Shown: positions 22,700-35,229 of the stretch, piece after piece
Numbering within the stretch: the stretch's first letter is position 1
How the letters are laid out: each line of letters opens with the position of its first letter
Source: Cristatella mucedo
Lineage: Eukaryota; Bryozoa; Phylactolaemata; Cristatellidae
Assembly (NCBI GenBank): GCA_009760855.2
Contig: WPIO01000001.1
Location: 10,600,501 to 10,664,500 of the forward strand
Direction: 5' to 3'
DNA: 64,000 nucleotides
Made by a program: the position numbers and the translations under genes
The notes under the pieces: model-generated
Database searches by the model: none
Seen by the model: the letters and a program-made list of their open reading frames with translations, nothing else
What the model was told of the DNA's origin: nothing

Positions 22700-23480
22700 C
22701 TCTCAGCTTCCAGCTGCTTATTTCGTGAACCCGCAGACGTGCAGTAGTAGATGACTCACTGCCATCTTGCTTTGCCGATGCTCTGGCCACTATCACTCAG
22801 TTTTGCACCGGCTTGCCGGCCAAGCCATCATCCCATCATTATCGAGCACGTGGCAGCAGATCCTACTGCTCTTCACCAACGTTGGGTGGTCTGGTTACAC
22901 CTGCACGTGCAGCTATAGGCTAACATAATGAGCTGCCAGGAAGCAGCACGTGCAGCATCGGCGTGTGCATCAGCAGCCAGCGGTGCTCGAATCAGAGGCT
23001 GTGACTCGTGCAGTTGCTGCCACTATCTTCGATGCAGGTGCAGGACGTGCCAAGCAGAGGTGACACCTGCGGCAATGAAGCTGCCTCGGCTTCGTCCCTA
23101 CAATCGTCCACTGGCCCAGCCGAAAGCTGCACCCAGAGGGAAGAGGTTGCAGCCACAGTGGGTACTGCTCCTGCTTAAAGCTCGGGTATGTGTCAGTGCC
23201 AGTAGCAGTCACCGTCGCAACCGCCGAGGCCGAGTGGTCACACCGGCACCACAGCTGCAGCTGCTCTATGGGCATGCTGCAGTTCGCTTGCCAGGCCTGC
23301 AAGTAGGACGGAAGGGAGGTGAAAGACCCCTCGTCGGAAGGCTGTCTGGTTGTGGCAGCTTGATGGCCTGTTCCAGACGGCTCTCGTAGCCTCCACTGCT
23401 CGGAAGCCATGTAGCAGCTCCGGGGTGACTACCATGCTTTTAAAGAGATGCTACCAGTCTTGGAGACCGGCTCTCGAGAC
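22700..23480. other. GC-rich GCA/GCT-rich block of unknown nature
   Basis: Both strands stay open for about 150 codons (22928-23389 plus, 22970-23410 minus), a pattern of imperfect trinucleotide composition rather than of a gene. A frame ending ATIFDAG|GTGCAG near 23039 loosely resembles the end of gene B exon 11 (ALFDKG), but no next exon supports it. Confidence 0.3.
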
Positions 23481-25127
23481 ATGTCGTTGAAGCATTTAAA
23501 GGTGTGCTGCTTCAAAGCATTTCATCAATGTTAGGAAACCCGCTTTTAGTCTTTTTTTTAGATGTAACTTGAAAGGTTTCTGGTGTGGTCTGCTTTTGGC
23601 TCATCTGTTCAGGTTCGTCTTTTCCAGAGGCAACCTTTTAAAAAAAGACTACCATTTTTCGAGGTACTAAGCGGTCATTCCTTATCGACAACCTGGCCAT
23701 GCTGCTTACATTTGGCACGAGGCTTTAGGCTCTCCAAACCTGCCGACCGATCTCTCTGTAGACACATTCCGAAGAGGCCTAGGGCACCGAGATTAAAGCA
23801 GGGTAGCCTCAAGCTCTGTCAAAAATTGGGTGTCGTAACTTTTTAAAAAGGCTCGAGAAACCATCCTAGTGCTCCTTTGGTGCAAAGCTGCAAGGGTTTT
23901 TCAAAAAGGAGGCTACCCTTTTTTCAGATAGAGCTGAACAAGTGTGCGTAGCAGTATGTCATCGGCGAAGCAACAGTCTATATCCAAATGGCATATCCTC
24001 ATGCCGTAGTGGCATGCATAGCAAAGTTAATAGAACTGTGTCTACAAGGCTTCTGGCACCACATCACTCACACGCCTCACGTAAATTTGGTTTATTTGTA
24101 AGGAAGCACATCTACTCTTGGCTTGTTAAGCTGCAAGGGCAAGAAAGCAGCTGTGAGTCACACTTACTGTGATCGCCTGGTTATGTTCAGTCAGGTCAAC
24201 TTATGAAAAAATACTGGGTATGGTTCTATTGTTTGCTGACACAGCATCGTCAATTGTATACCATGCCAACGTTGCCTATTTGCCCGTTCGTGGCTCACAC
24301 AAACTGACTATCTCGTGCTGCCTTTGCCGTATTCACTCTAGTATCAGCTGCGGTCGATGGGAGCACACAGTTTATACTCGTGCGCATGAGCATGCATTTG
24401 GGTTGTAACAGCAGAAGTAGTCCGTTTTTCGTCATTTCTTTGCAAGTCTATTCCAGTTGCACCGGGCTTTGTGGTTCACCTGTGTGTGCGCTCTTCTTGC
24501 TGCTTGTCTCAAAGTTTGCCACCGAAACTCTCTGCCTTGCGTAGCTACCCTGATATGCTTGCCGATGTGTATTGACTGATCATGTGTGCATAAATACCAG
24601 TAACAGATAGGGCTCAAACCAACGTGCTAAGCGCTCGTCAATCAAGCTACTGACCTGTGGCAGTGCTACGCAAAAGGCTGAACGTCCCTGCATCGAGCAC
24701 TTCTCTTTAACAGGCTGAGCAGGACTGGTGCCGGTCGTGGCTATGAGATAAAGAGCAGCAGACAAGAAGTCGCACGTCCAGGGGAGCGCAGCTTCTTGAC
24801 GATGGAAATGATCTGATATGTCCTGCCGGCGTGCCATGATTGTTATCAGCCGTGGCGACAGAAGCAGCCATAGCTGTGAACAAAAGAATACAAGGGTCAA
24901 GACTGGCAACTGCCGTCGGCGGCCGTCTACTTTTTGGCCACGAGAAGCCGCTGCATAGCTCAAGATGCTGAGTGCATAGCTTAAGATGCTGAGTGCCTCT
25001 GGCTTACGCTAAACAAAGTTTTTACTCGCTTTCATTCATACAATGCTTTGAAGCAGCCTGTGCATGCACTTGTAATGCAAGTGGCACATCTTTAAAGTTA
25101 ATTAAAGTGAAGGTCGGCTGATTCAGT
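23481..25127. other. Unassigned intergenic or intronic sequence
   Basis: Short frames only. A decayed tRNA-like stretch (GGGCTCAAACCAACG as a reversed B box) near 24608 suggests one more old SINE. Confidence 0.3.
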
Positions 25128-25262
25128 AGTGGCTGAAGAGCCGTGGCTGCTATCACCCAACTTGCAGTGGGCAATACTTTATTGGCTGCTGTAGCCGGAC
25201 TCGAGCTCACGACCTGGTTTGTTAAGTGCAAACACCTTATTATTCGGCCAAGCACCACTCAG
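25128..25262 (-). mobile_element. SINE family 2, minus copy
   Basis: AGAGCCGTGGCTGCTATCACCC, GGGCAATACTTTATTGGC and GGACTCGAGCTCACGACC (reversed B box). Confidence 0.6.
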
Positions 25263-25472
25263 CCTAACACTTAATCACAGCCACTGCTATCTGCAGAGAT
25301 GCCAGCAAGACCTGATGGTTTTGCAGCAGAGTCGTGCGAAATCTGTGTTGTAACTTGGCACTGAGCAAGAATGCAAACCCTTGTTTAGTAGTACTTGCTT
25401 TAGCAGCCGTGGTTGTTAGTAGGTGTTCTGTTCAGGAAGTATATCGTGTGTCCTTGTGTGGGCAGCATGTTA

Positions 25473-25870
25473 ATAATAATAATAGCACATTTGTACGGTG
25501 CCATCCGAGAACTCAGTCTCTTTCTAGGCACTTTACAGATGCTGTAAAGGAAACAAGATCAAATGGTTAGAGGTAACATGAACATTGTCAAAATGTAAGT
25601 ATGGTTAATTGTAAAATGCACTATCATCACGCATAGGCACATAGAGCCAAATCATGACAACCCGCCAATCACTGGGAGAAGCATATGCGTTTTCGCTTAC
25701 TTTTAAATTTCGTCAAGTCAGGGAATGTCAGGATGTCAGTCGGGAGTCAGTTCCACGCTTAGGGAGTATACGAACTGAAGGTGCGGTCTCCAAAGGGTTT
25801 GAGGTTGGTTCGAGGCGCAGCTAAGCGATTTGAGTCAGAATAGCGATTTTTAGAAGAGTGTGCATCATTT
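25473..25870 (-). mobile_element. LINE family B 3' fragment
   Basis: Begins AATAATAATAATAGCACAT, then CCGAGAACTCAGTCTCTTTC and TAGGCACTTTACAGATGC; a diverged 5'-truncated copy. Confidence 0.75.
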
Positions 25871-26559
25871 CCCGCCCAGCCACCTTGTTAACCTGACAAC
25901 AGACTTTAGCAGGAGAATGGCCTTTGAAGCTTGCTGCTGCTGATGATTAGATATCAGCTGCGAATTTAGAAACCAAGCTGCCAACAGTCATCTCTTGCTC
26001 TTGGTCAAGCGTAGTGATTGGCTTATCCTTGTACTCCGGAGTTAGGCTTGGTTTTTGTTAGTGCTCCCTTTGAAGTGCTCATTGGAATGTAACAAGCTTT
26101 GGCCCTGCTTTAAAGCTTGTGATCGTGGATTCCCATGTCAAGTCACATGCAAGCAAATATGTACCTGTGTGCCATACATTGCAAATAGGAATCTTTGCAA
26201 TGCATGTAGTAAGTATGATCCGAACTGGATGATTGGAGTTTGTGCAATTAGCTGCAATCTCTTGCATGAAATCCGCCGATGTTTGATGCACATTGTCTAA
26301 CTGACTACTGCACTAAAAATCTTGCTAATTCCCCTAGCCAGTTTTATGTTGCCACCCGTTGCAATCTCATGCCAAGTCTAGTGTCAAATTACCGGTTGCA
26401 GAAATGCAAGCAATTTCCACCAGCTTGCTACCCATTGATAAGCCACCGAGTTCTGTGCTTGGTGGAAACCTTCGTACAGAACGATTCCTACAAATCTGAT
26501 CGAAGCACTGCTGCTACTTTCAGCTACGTGCCTCTGAAAAAATTCTAAGCAGCTTAGAC

Positions 26560-26955
26560 AAGGATATTACAGCCAAACAGCTGTGTTCTGTACCATGTAG
26601 ACTTCTGTAGCTCACTACTTGCAGGTCTTCAGGGGCTGTTCATTAAGATGCTTGCAGTTGCTGCAAAACTCATCAGCTTGTCTTATCTATCTTGAACGTC
26701 ACAACTGCCACAGCACGTCTTCTCTAATCGACCTGCACTGGAACCCCATTAAGCAGAAATGATCGCCTTCAAGGTTCTGTCACTCACCTTTAGATCCCTC
26801 CCTGCTCTGGCTCCGGCCTACCTGTTGGCTACCGAATGCGTACCGAAAGCCGCTTAGGCTGTGAGTGCGCACATACAAAACTCTCCTGCGTAACACCCAT
26901 ATGGTCTTTATGACTTTGTGGAGTTACAAACGGAGATACATTACATTACATTACC
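26560..26955 (+). mobile_element. Chimeric LINE: family B segment joined to family A tail
   Basis: To about 26822 the sequence follows family B (TCGACCTGCACTGGAACCCC, CTCTGGCTCCGGCCTACC). It then switches abruptly to the family A tail (GTTGGCTACCGAATGCGTAC, GTGAGTGCGC) ending in ACATT repeats. Either a family A insertion into family B with loss of the distal part, or template switching. Confidence 0.65.
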
Positions 26956-27064
26956 TGTGTAAAACGCTTACTAATATGGCTTCGCATTCTACGCGAGCAC
27001 GTTAGCTAGAATTCTATGCCACATATTCTTGTTTAATCCACTGATAGCATCTCCGTCACTGTTA

Positions 27065-27600
27065 CAATAATAATAACAATGATCAATTTGTAAAATGCCC
27101 TAAGATAACCGAGTCCCTTTTTAGGCATTTCACATGAGCTGGAGAGGAAGCATATAAACTAAATAGTGATAATAGCGTAAGTGCAAATAGTGTATAAGCA
27201 GAAACAGAACAGTTAACATGGATGAAGCACATTCTATGAAAGGCTGGTAGATTTTTAGCATTGCTTTAAATGTGGTAAAGTCAATGGAGGTCTTGATGTC
27301 TATGGTTGGTGAGTGCTAGGTTTAAGGTGCTTAAGAACTGAAGATAGTTCTCTAAAGAATGGGAGTTTGGTTAGGGCACAGCTAAAGAGCCAGGTTAAGA
27401 GAAGGTTGTTACTTGAGGAAACCCGAGGAGTAAGCATTTCAGATAGGTTGGCCGGAGGTAGAGAATGGAGCGACCTAAAACTGACTGAATGGACCTTAAA
27501 GTTAATGTGCCACTTGATGGGAAACTAGCACGGGTAGCAGCGATTGTTACTCGTAATTCGAAGATATGAAAAGTGATGTACTCTGCCCGATCTGCTTTCG
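27065..27600 (-). mobile_element. Degenerate LINE family B copy
   Basis: ATAATAATAACAATGATCAA, TAAAATGCCCTAAGATAACC and TTAGGCATTTCACATGAGC are an eroded reverse copy of the tail; ORF similarity downstream is faint. Confidence 0.5.
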
Positions 27601-28805
27601 GCATTCTGCTTTTTAGTTTAGGTCTGTGTCACTTAGATGGCTACCTTATGCCAACTCCGTGGCTTGTTGACAGCATTTTTGGAGCAAATTTCATGAACAT
27701 TCTTTGTCCTGAGTGCCACGTTGTCACTGTGTGTGCACCGCCGGTTATGGTTAGGGTAAGTTGATACGAAAAAGATCCTACTACCAGTAGGGCGGGTTGG
27801 ACCATGTCATTTCCCAAGTCTGCTCGGTGGGTGGCCTATTGCCTTCTGGCTGAAGGAGGAGGTCGCTCTGATTGATAGCTGCATAATCATCGGCATCATC
27901 TGCAGGTCACCGTCAATTTGTACTGGAATTCAGCTGATTTGTCCAAGATGCCTGCTGTTGCATCCGGGTAGAAACATCAGGCGGCTGGGTCAGTCACTAT
28001 CCAGTCATCCGATCACAGTTGGCACGACACATCGTCACAATTAGGATGTGTCTCAGTTCCATAAAATGGTCACATTTTTACCTTTTATGTGCAATAATAA
28101 GTTTCACATGTAAATAATACTCTGTAACCCTTTAAAAAAAATATAAAGTATAAAGACTCCTGAATATCTACTGGCTTCCGGTCTAACGAAATGGTGGCTG
28201 CTTGTTTGCATACCTCGAAAAAAGTCGGTTTTGCCTCCAGAGCTGTTCCATAAAAATGTGAAAATGCCATCATCAACTACTTAAATTTGCATGAAGTGCA
28301 ACTTCAATTTGGATGGAAATCATACAAGTTGGGCGTTAAGATTACCTGTGTTTGGTAAGACACGCCCACGAAGGAGCTCCTTGAGGTTTTGATTGCTGAA
28401 GGTGCTCATTGTAGTTCTTAACTCTTAACAGTGGCAATTTTTGGAAAATGATGGCCAAGTTCAGGCCACCATATAGTGCGTTCGATCCTCATTAAATCTC
28501 AATGAAACCTGGCGAAAAATTATTATTTTTTTAAACTGCGATGTTCTTTCTTTTCAACGAAACTTAGAAAAATTGCATATATAAAGAAACTAAAGCTCAC
28601 TGCCTGTGGACTCGCTTCGCTAAGTCATAGCAGAATTACACTTCTATTACACGTCATTTCCGGAAGTACTGGTCATCATCTTGCCGCGTGACGGAAGGAC
28701 GGAGAACTTCCTCACTTTAATTAGTAGAGATTGCATTTAGTCGTAGATATTGCATATATAGCTGACGGCGATCCTTTCGGTTAAGGGCTTTTCATACCGC
28801 AGCCG

Positions 28806-28850
<45 letters not shown>

Positions 28851-29683
28851 TGATAAATGCAAAATAGGCTTAGTGCAAATACTGAGTATGATACTTCAGC
28901 TATTTGCGACACCTCGAAAAATCAGGACACATCCCTTGCACTAACAACTGTCCATAGCTGAGAATCTATTAGAGATATTTAATGTGATCGCTATTTTTAG
29001 AAGTTACTACAACAATGCGTGCTCCAAAATCAGTTGTCTGACGCAAATTACACACAAATATTAAATACTGATAAAATCAAAGCACAGGTGAGTAAGCGTA
29101 AAGTTAACCACAGGTCTTCAGGCATATGCATTGATCTAATTTCAGGACTAGGAAAACGGCTGCTGAAGTAATTAAAAATAACTGCTACACTAATTGGAGA
29201 TGAATTCACTATTCTAAAAGCCACCATTTAAAATTTAAAATTAGCAGGACTCTTTTTGCACGCATTGTGGAACCGCTAACATCAGACTCATCATTTTGAA
29301 TGAATTTTAAAACAGTGTATCCCAGAACCAGAAGTCACAGCTGATTCGCTTCACGGCTCTGACAAATTCAAGGAGAGTCCGCACAATTTAAATATGTAAA
29401 TTCGTACTAAAATGTGCGTTCTCATAGTTAAATTGATTATTGAATTTATAGTTTAAGTGGATGGAACGTTCTCGAAGTTCTGGTTGGCATATTAAAGGTA
29501 ATCATTTTTCGAACAAAATTGAAAGCTCTTAAATTTTTGATTAGCATATTTAATGCCATTGAAAATGTGCCGGCCATTAGTTGCAAAGCAGTATTGCATT
29601 GAAACATAACTCAATCTAAACGAAAGAGAAATTAAAAACCGCATGCAAGTCAACAAAGTCAAGGGTGTCAAGTTTAATCAAGT
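27601..29683. other. AT-rich sequence without recognised genes
   Basis: Contains an AT microsatellite (28809-28849). Two similar words, GTTCCATAAAATGGTCACATT (28057) and GTTCCATAAAAATGTGAAAAT (28246), lie in direct orientation, possibly from an old element. No gene is supported. Confidence 0.35.
28809..28849. repeat. AT microsatellite
   Basis: About 20 pure AT units. Confidence 0.95.
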
Positions 29684-30840
29684 AATATAATGTATCTCAG
29701 TCTGTTGCTCTCCAAAGCCAGAAAGACGCGTCAAGTGTTTCACGAGAGAGTTTTCAATGGTGAACTCTAAGCTTACGCACCTTTCAGTATGCATAGGATA
29801 GCCATGTGACTTCATTTAATGAAACAAAGAGAAAGTTAAAAGCATAGCTGAGTCAGGAGGGCAGTCAAGTAAGTGCGGAGCATGGAAGTAGCAGCTCAGG
29901 ATGGCTTCAAGTTGTGCCGTAGTCGGAAGCAGGAGAGAAGATGTCGTTGCATGAGGATTGTGGAAATGACTTCCGTAGTCTAAAAACTGCAGAACAAAAG
30001 CTCTGTAGCCAACGATATTTAGGTGTTGGAATAGAGCAGCTAATTTATTTTCCATACAGGACCTGAGGTAACGACGAGGCTGACACTAGTGCGTAAGTTC
30101 AGCTAGGTGTGGAGCCAAGCCACGATAAGCCTCGTAAGTCAGAGTAAGAATTTTGCGACCAAATAGCCCCGAAAAAATAGACTGCACACAAAACAGCCCA
30201 AGACAAAATAGCCTCGACAAAATTGCCCCGACAAAGTTGATCACTTTGAGATAAAAACATAATAACGAAGACCTAAAGGACTTAATACATACATAGTCAA
30301 TAAATAAAATTGGTAAAAATACTGTTTTTCAGTAAAAGCTTATTAAGATTTAACTATGAAAATTTAAATATAACGAAACATAAATATATTTTGATACCAT
30401 TTGAATCACAATTTAGATTTCTGCGATACAATCTTCTACATATTGACTGGTCGATATGGACAGGAAGGATCTTAAAAATATAGTGGCAAACGGAAAAAAT
30501 AGATAGAAAACAAATGTGCATTATTAGCAAATTGTTATTGAGTTATTTGTAATTTTGTAAAACAAAAATATTTCAACATTTTTTCACTTTTTAACATTTT
30601 CAATAAAGAATTTTAAAAATTGATTTTCATTATCGTAATGGAATATTTTTGATGTTGTAAGCTAACGGCAATATACAAGATTTGTAAAGATATTCTTTTA
30701 ATTAGTCGGGAGGATTTCTGTCGGGGCTATTTTGTCAGGGGCTGTTTGTCGGGGTGCCTAGTTTTGCTCTGTAGCCGCTGATCAATCGGGAGCCATCGTA
30801 GCCCCTTCAGCAAAGGATAAACATATCGTTATTTCTTGGG
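29684..30840 (-). mobile_element. LINE family A fragment, split by a 605-bp insertion
   Basis: The 29684-30156 part is a diverged family A 3' end (tail, then frame 29816-30055). The next bases of the family A sequence continue at 30762 (TTTTGCTCTGTAGCCGCTGATC). The MITE-like element between them is listed separately. Confidence 0.75.
30157..30761. mobile_element. MITE-like non-autonomous DNA element inserted in LINE A
   Basis: 605 bp bounded by TTTTGC on both sides (30151-30156 and 30762-30767), a likely 6-bp target duplication. Ends carry imperfect inverted repeats built from GACAAAATAGCCCCGACA-like units: ACAAAACAGCCCAAGACAAA on the left matches the reverse complement of the right end. The interior is very AT-rich with no ORF. 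Confidence 0.65.
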
Positions 30841-31037
30841 TCTGTTGACTTACCTAACAGCCATTAACTTTTTCCCTTTTTTTCTTTAAGGTAGTCGAAC
30901 AAACACACTTAGATAAGCGTTCTTTTTCAAGATAAGCAGGCTTTTTCCAACAGTAGTCCCATGTTTCGTTTTTACGAATGGATTGCGATGAAAAAAGAGC
31001 AACCATGCCGAATATTTTGGCAACAATTGCAGACATT

Positions 31038-31040
<3 letters not shown>

Positions 31041-31105
<65 letters not shown>
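31041..31105. repeat. GA microsatellite
   Basis: About 32 GA units. Confidence 0.95.
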
Positions 31106-31107
<2 letters not shown>

Positions 31108-31599
31108 TGGCTGAAGCAAATCCTGTCGTGCTTTAAAAAAATTCAACTTGAGCGAAACTTTCGGTAAACGCAGCAACAATAGGCCAAGAAAGAAGCCAAC
31201 AAGCACCACGTTTCGAGATTCCACCCCAAGCCTTCAGCTACGAACACATATTTATTATATCCTGTGATTTTACATGGGTTTTTGCTAGCCCTGTTCATAG
31301 CTAACACACCTAGCATATAATTTGCTCACACCGTATGGGCGAATACTGACGTTGCCCTCCGTTGTTTCGTACGATTACAGCATGCCCACTGGGTTTGGAA
31401 CACATAAGCACTCGCACAGAGACTTAATTCTTACTCCCTCACTCATTCTTATTCTAACCCTCAATGAGGAAGTTACTACCGTTGTTGGTTCGCAAAAGAT
31501 AAACAGCCTTCACAAAGTAGCTTACCACTAGCCTTTCAGGAACTGATTACCCAATCGCGATATTGCTATTTTTAATTGGATAACCTTTGTCGCTTTCAG

Positions 31600-31748
31600 G
31601 TATGGGTGAGTACGTGCAGCAGCAGCAGCAGCACCAGCACCAGTATCAGCAGCAGCAGCAGGTGGTGGCAGCAGCAAAGAAGATAGGGGACGAAATAGGT
31701 AGCACTAAAGATCTGCCCGCTGGCATTCGGAGCTGCCATCCTGTTTAG
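31600..31748 (+). CDS. Candidate last exon of gene A, glutamine-rich (tentative)
   Basis: A good acceptor (CTTTGTCGCTTTCAG) is followed by a frame entering with two bases, as in gene B's last exon. It reads MGEYV, a broken poly-Gln run with His, then KKIGDEIGSTKDLPAG and a TAG stop at 31746. The phase would fit, but it lacks the PxxPR motif of gene B's last exon, lies 12 kb beyond the last secure exon, and no linking exons were found. It may instead be chance or belong to an unrecognised gene. Confidence 0.25.
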
Positions 31749-32690
31749 TTTACTGGGCAGCTGTAGCTCCTGAAGATTCGAGAATGCTGAGTGATTGAAG
31801 CCGATGAGTGTGCAACGAGAGCACCCATCTGCTAGCTGAAGCTAAGGCGGCTGAAGCTATCATTTAGCTCAGCACTTTTCCCACCATCCCTAAACTTGAC
31901 GGTTCCCCCAAATGGACTGTGCGGATGGTGAGTTGGCAGCTACTAGCTCTGCAATCGTCTGAGAGTGACCATGTTCCCTGTGTGTTTCCGGCTGGCTGCT
32001 AACGCTTTTGCAGTCTCTGCAGGTCGCATGATCTAGCTTTGTCTATTTCCTCACGATGTCACCTCAGTGCAACCGTGTTTACCTTCTCACCAGCTCTATG
32101 CCTGCTCTATGCGTTCTATAGGCTTATTCATTATCCTGAAGCACCTACTGCTGCTGTTGTGCCAAGTAGGACTCTCGGCCCAAGTGCAACTAGCTAATTC
32201 AAGCCTGCTTACGTGGTAGCTGACACATCCAAAGCCGTCAGTAACTGAGTCATCGTCATCAATCGGGGTGCTGGAAACGCAACATGATCATCAGTGCTTG
32301 CAATGTGCGTATTAGCTCAGGTTTTTTGGTCCCATTTCGAGATCTCGTGTTTGCAGAGTTGTTAGCACACACCCCCCCCCCGATGACTGTCGATGGCTCC
32401 AGCAGTTTTTCCACGGTTACTGAGAGAGCCGATGTGTACGAGGTATTGCTATACAGAGGATATCAACTAGGAGTAAGATCAGGATTGCTGACCGATGGCC
32501 TGATTTTTATGCACCAAGACATGGTCATTACTGGTAGAGCACTTGGTGCATTTAATAGATATCTCAATATCCACCAACATTGATAACGTATTAGTGCTTG
32601 TTGAGATCAAATATCTACAGAGTATGTAGATATTTGATAACAATACCTGCTTAAAGTAAAGGTCGACAGATCTACTGCCTCATTTAATAG
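31749..32690. other. Unassigned sequence with a 99-codon open frame
   Basis: The frame at 32284-32583 (plus) is the longest here and matches no family I know. A perfect 14-bp hairpin lies at 32606-32638 and a run of ten C at about 32372. Confidence 0.25.
32606..32638. repeat. Perfect 14-bp inverted repeat, 5-nt loop
   Basis: ATCAAATATCTACA and TGTAGATATTTGAT flank GAGTA. AT-rich and without a T tract, so a terminator role is not indicated. Confidence 0.8.
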
Positions 32691-32696
32691 TGACGA

Positions 32697-32830
32697 CAGA
32701 AGAGCAATTAGCGACTACTGTTGCCATCACATACAGCAGGCAATAAGGATTGTCGCCTGCTGAATTGTAACTTCACGACCTGGATCATACAGTTCGAGCA
32801 TCTAATCTTAGGGCTAAGACCCAGGGGCAG
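32697..32830 (-). mobile_element. SINE family 2-like, minus copy, decayed
   Basis: AGAGCAATTAGCGACTACTGTTGCC, CAGGCAATAAGGATTGTCGCC and TCACGACCTGGATC follow the order of the reversed SINE 2. Confidence 0.45.
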
Positions 32831-33842
32831 TTGCACTAGCCATTTCTCTGATTGCCTACTGCCGCCGTCTACCCGAAAACCAATACGACCAAGCAAATAG
32901 GAGGTCGAGATACCAACAGTTATCTCGAACGCTCATTTCAACTGCAAATTGCTCACATCTCCAATCCTCACTCCTGAATTGGTCGTTGTATCATTCTAGC
33001 AGCTAACCTTTCTTCGGCGTGCTACCGCCATGTTTTCTTCACAGTCTGTCAGCTCAACACGAACCGCGGTTTTTAGGGGGGATGACTGTTGGCCCAGATA
33101 ATGGCTTGTAGTCCGATAATAGACTATTTATTCCGCCACCGTAGGAGAAGGAAGAATAGAGGTCTGGCTATGCCGAATGGAAGGCAGAGAAGAGAAGCGC
33201 TCGCTTAGCTCAAGCTAAGGGCCGGAAGGGAAGTGACCTTCGTCTGCCACGATAAGGCGGATGTGGGTTCGGGCGCGTCTGACTTGTGTTGGGATTGACC
33301 TCACCGCCGGGCAAGCAAGTGGGCTGCTAAAGGTTGCTACATGACTACAGGATACACACCCGGACGCGGATTTGTTTTCAGTACTTCCGAGGGGGGAGGA
33401 GGATACTATTACAGGAAGGTCTGCCACCGCCAGCCAGTCTTACTCAACCTTGAGTCAGGGCTTCAACAGGCCGAAATTGGCAATCCAGCTTTCTTTTGCC
33501 GAAGGACACTCAAGGGAGGCCATCGTATCCCGCCTTGTCCCATTCTGTGGAACCATTCCGACCAGATTGCTCTCCTAATGCTCTATTTCACATGCTTCCA
33601 CCGTCAGGCCTGTAGGACAACTAGCTTGCGATTGTGTCTCACCGTATACATGCCTAAAGACTCATTGAAGCTTGACTAATTAGGCTTCCTCGATCCGACC
33701 GCACGGCTTCTCAAACAATTGCTATCCGAACGAAAATTCCAGCTGACCGAACTGCATGGTCCTGGAAACTGGTCATATTGAGTGAGCCTGGTGCAAGAAA
33801 GTCAGCCGCAAAATCTCGATCCGTCTTGACTCGGTCTATGCG
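32831..33842. other. Unassigned, possibly LTR-like sequence
   Basis: TGTTGGCCCAGATAATGGC (33088) to GGTTGCTACA (about 33340) has TG...CA borders of LTR size, followed by overlapping open frames (33341-33679, 33372-33578). No primer-binding site or second LTR seen, so this is only a possibility. Confidence 0.2.
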
Positions 33843-34085
33843 ATGTAATGTAATGTATCTCCGTCTGTAACTCCACAAAGTCATAAAGACCATGTGGATG
33901 TTACGCAGGAGAGTTTTGTATAGCGCACTCACAGCCTAAGCGGCTTTCGGTACGCATTCGGTAGCCAACAGACTTCGTCTCACGCAACAAAGAGAAAGTG
34001 GAAAGCATAGCAGAGTCAAGAGAGCAGTTGAGGTAGTGAGAAGCATGGAAGTAGCAGCTCAGGACCGCTGAAAAGGATGAGCCAT
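33843..34085 (-). mobile_element. LINE family A 3' fragment
   Basis: GATGTAATGTAATGTATCTCC tail followed by the conserved terminal 240 bp; 5'-truncated at GATGAGCCAT. Confidence 0.9.
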
Positions 34086-34198
34086 CTTACTAGGTAGAGC
34101 CAGCGCCCTAGTCATCCAGCGATCCTGTTATCATAGCTGGACTGCCTGCACAACATCGCAACTCACCTTTCTTCATCAATTTTCCTTATTCACTACTG

Positions 34199-34219
34199 CA
34201 GCAGTCTCCCTCTCTCTCT

Positions 34220-34305
<86 letters not shown>

Positions 34306-34323
34306 CTCTCTCTCTCTACCTCT
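34199..34323. repeat. CT microsatellite
   Basis: About 125 bp of nearly pure CT. Confidence 0.95.
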
Positions 34324-35229
34324 CGCTGTAGGATATGTCAGAGTTGTTTTTTTTCTGCGATACAAGCTCTAGCCCAGGCTGTCATGTAGGTTGCCCCTTT
34401 GATGAGGTCTTTCAGCGTCAGGCGAGATCCCCAGCTCATCTACTGTGGCTTCGGCTACCCATTTCTCAGGTCACAGGTCAAAGGGCAAAGGCTGCTAGCG
34501 ATACTATCCCGATAATCTTGAAGCATTACTTGCACCTTTACCTTTTCGAATGCGTACTTGTCAACAAGCCAGGAACCTAACTGAGAGACATAGCTTGAAA
34601 GTCGCTAGATATGCTAGCCGCATTTGGATTCGAGAGCTTACTTTTTGCTGCATTTGCTCAGCTGGGCTCGTTTGCTGGGCTGCGACGAAAAACTGCCATC
34701 GCCAGTACATTTAGTAAGCTGGTCAGAGATACCCAAAGAGGGAAAACAGCTCTGCCGCCGTGGATATTTGAGCTGCAGTACTCGTCAGTAAGTTATACGC
34801 AAGGTGACCCTGTAGGCGACGCATAGAGCCAACTCGAGACAACAATCTGCCGGAAGCATTTTCCTTGGTGAGTTACTCTCTACACTTGATGCTGCCGGTA
34901 AAGGAATCTGCAAGTGGCGAACCGGCCTCAGAGCTGCAGGGCGGGCGGCTCCCAGCCGATTCTGCTCGCCGCCGCCGCTAGTCACCGGGTCGCTAATAGG
35001 GGACTCGCGGCGAGATTAGAGCCCCGGGCATAGACTTTCAGGCGCCACACCAGATGGCGCCACGGCGCTGCTCTGCTAATGTAAGCGCTTAGAAGCAGAA
35101 CGAGGCACCGACAGTGCTTGCCCATCTCAATGGCCGATCGCAGCTGCCCTTTCCGACGCAACCTAAAGCTGCAGGGGTCCCCATAGCCCAGAACCACGCA
35201 CGGCTTTGGCCAGCCGCATATAATGGTCA
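34324..35229. other. Unassigned sequence
   Basis: Several 60-100 codon frames on both strands, none with recognisable domains. Confidence 0.25.

Noticed and set aside
22928-23410. 153- and 146-codon frames, and a gene A exon 11 candidate
   Set aside because: Both strands open with low-complexity composition. The exon candidate needs a poor acceptor and has no downstream partner.
33088-33340. LTR
   Set aside because: TG..CA ends alone are not enough; no second copy or primer site.
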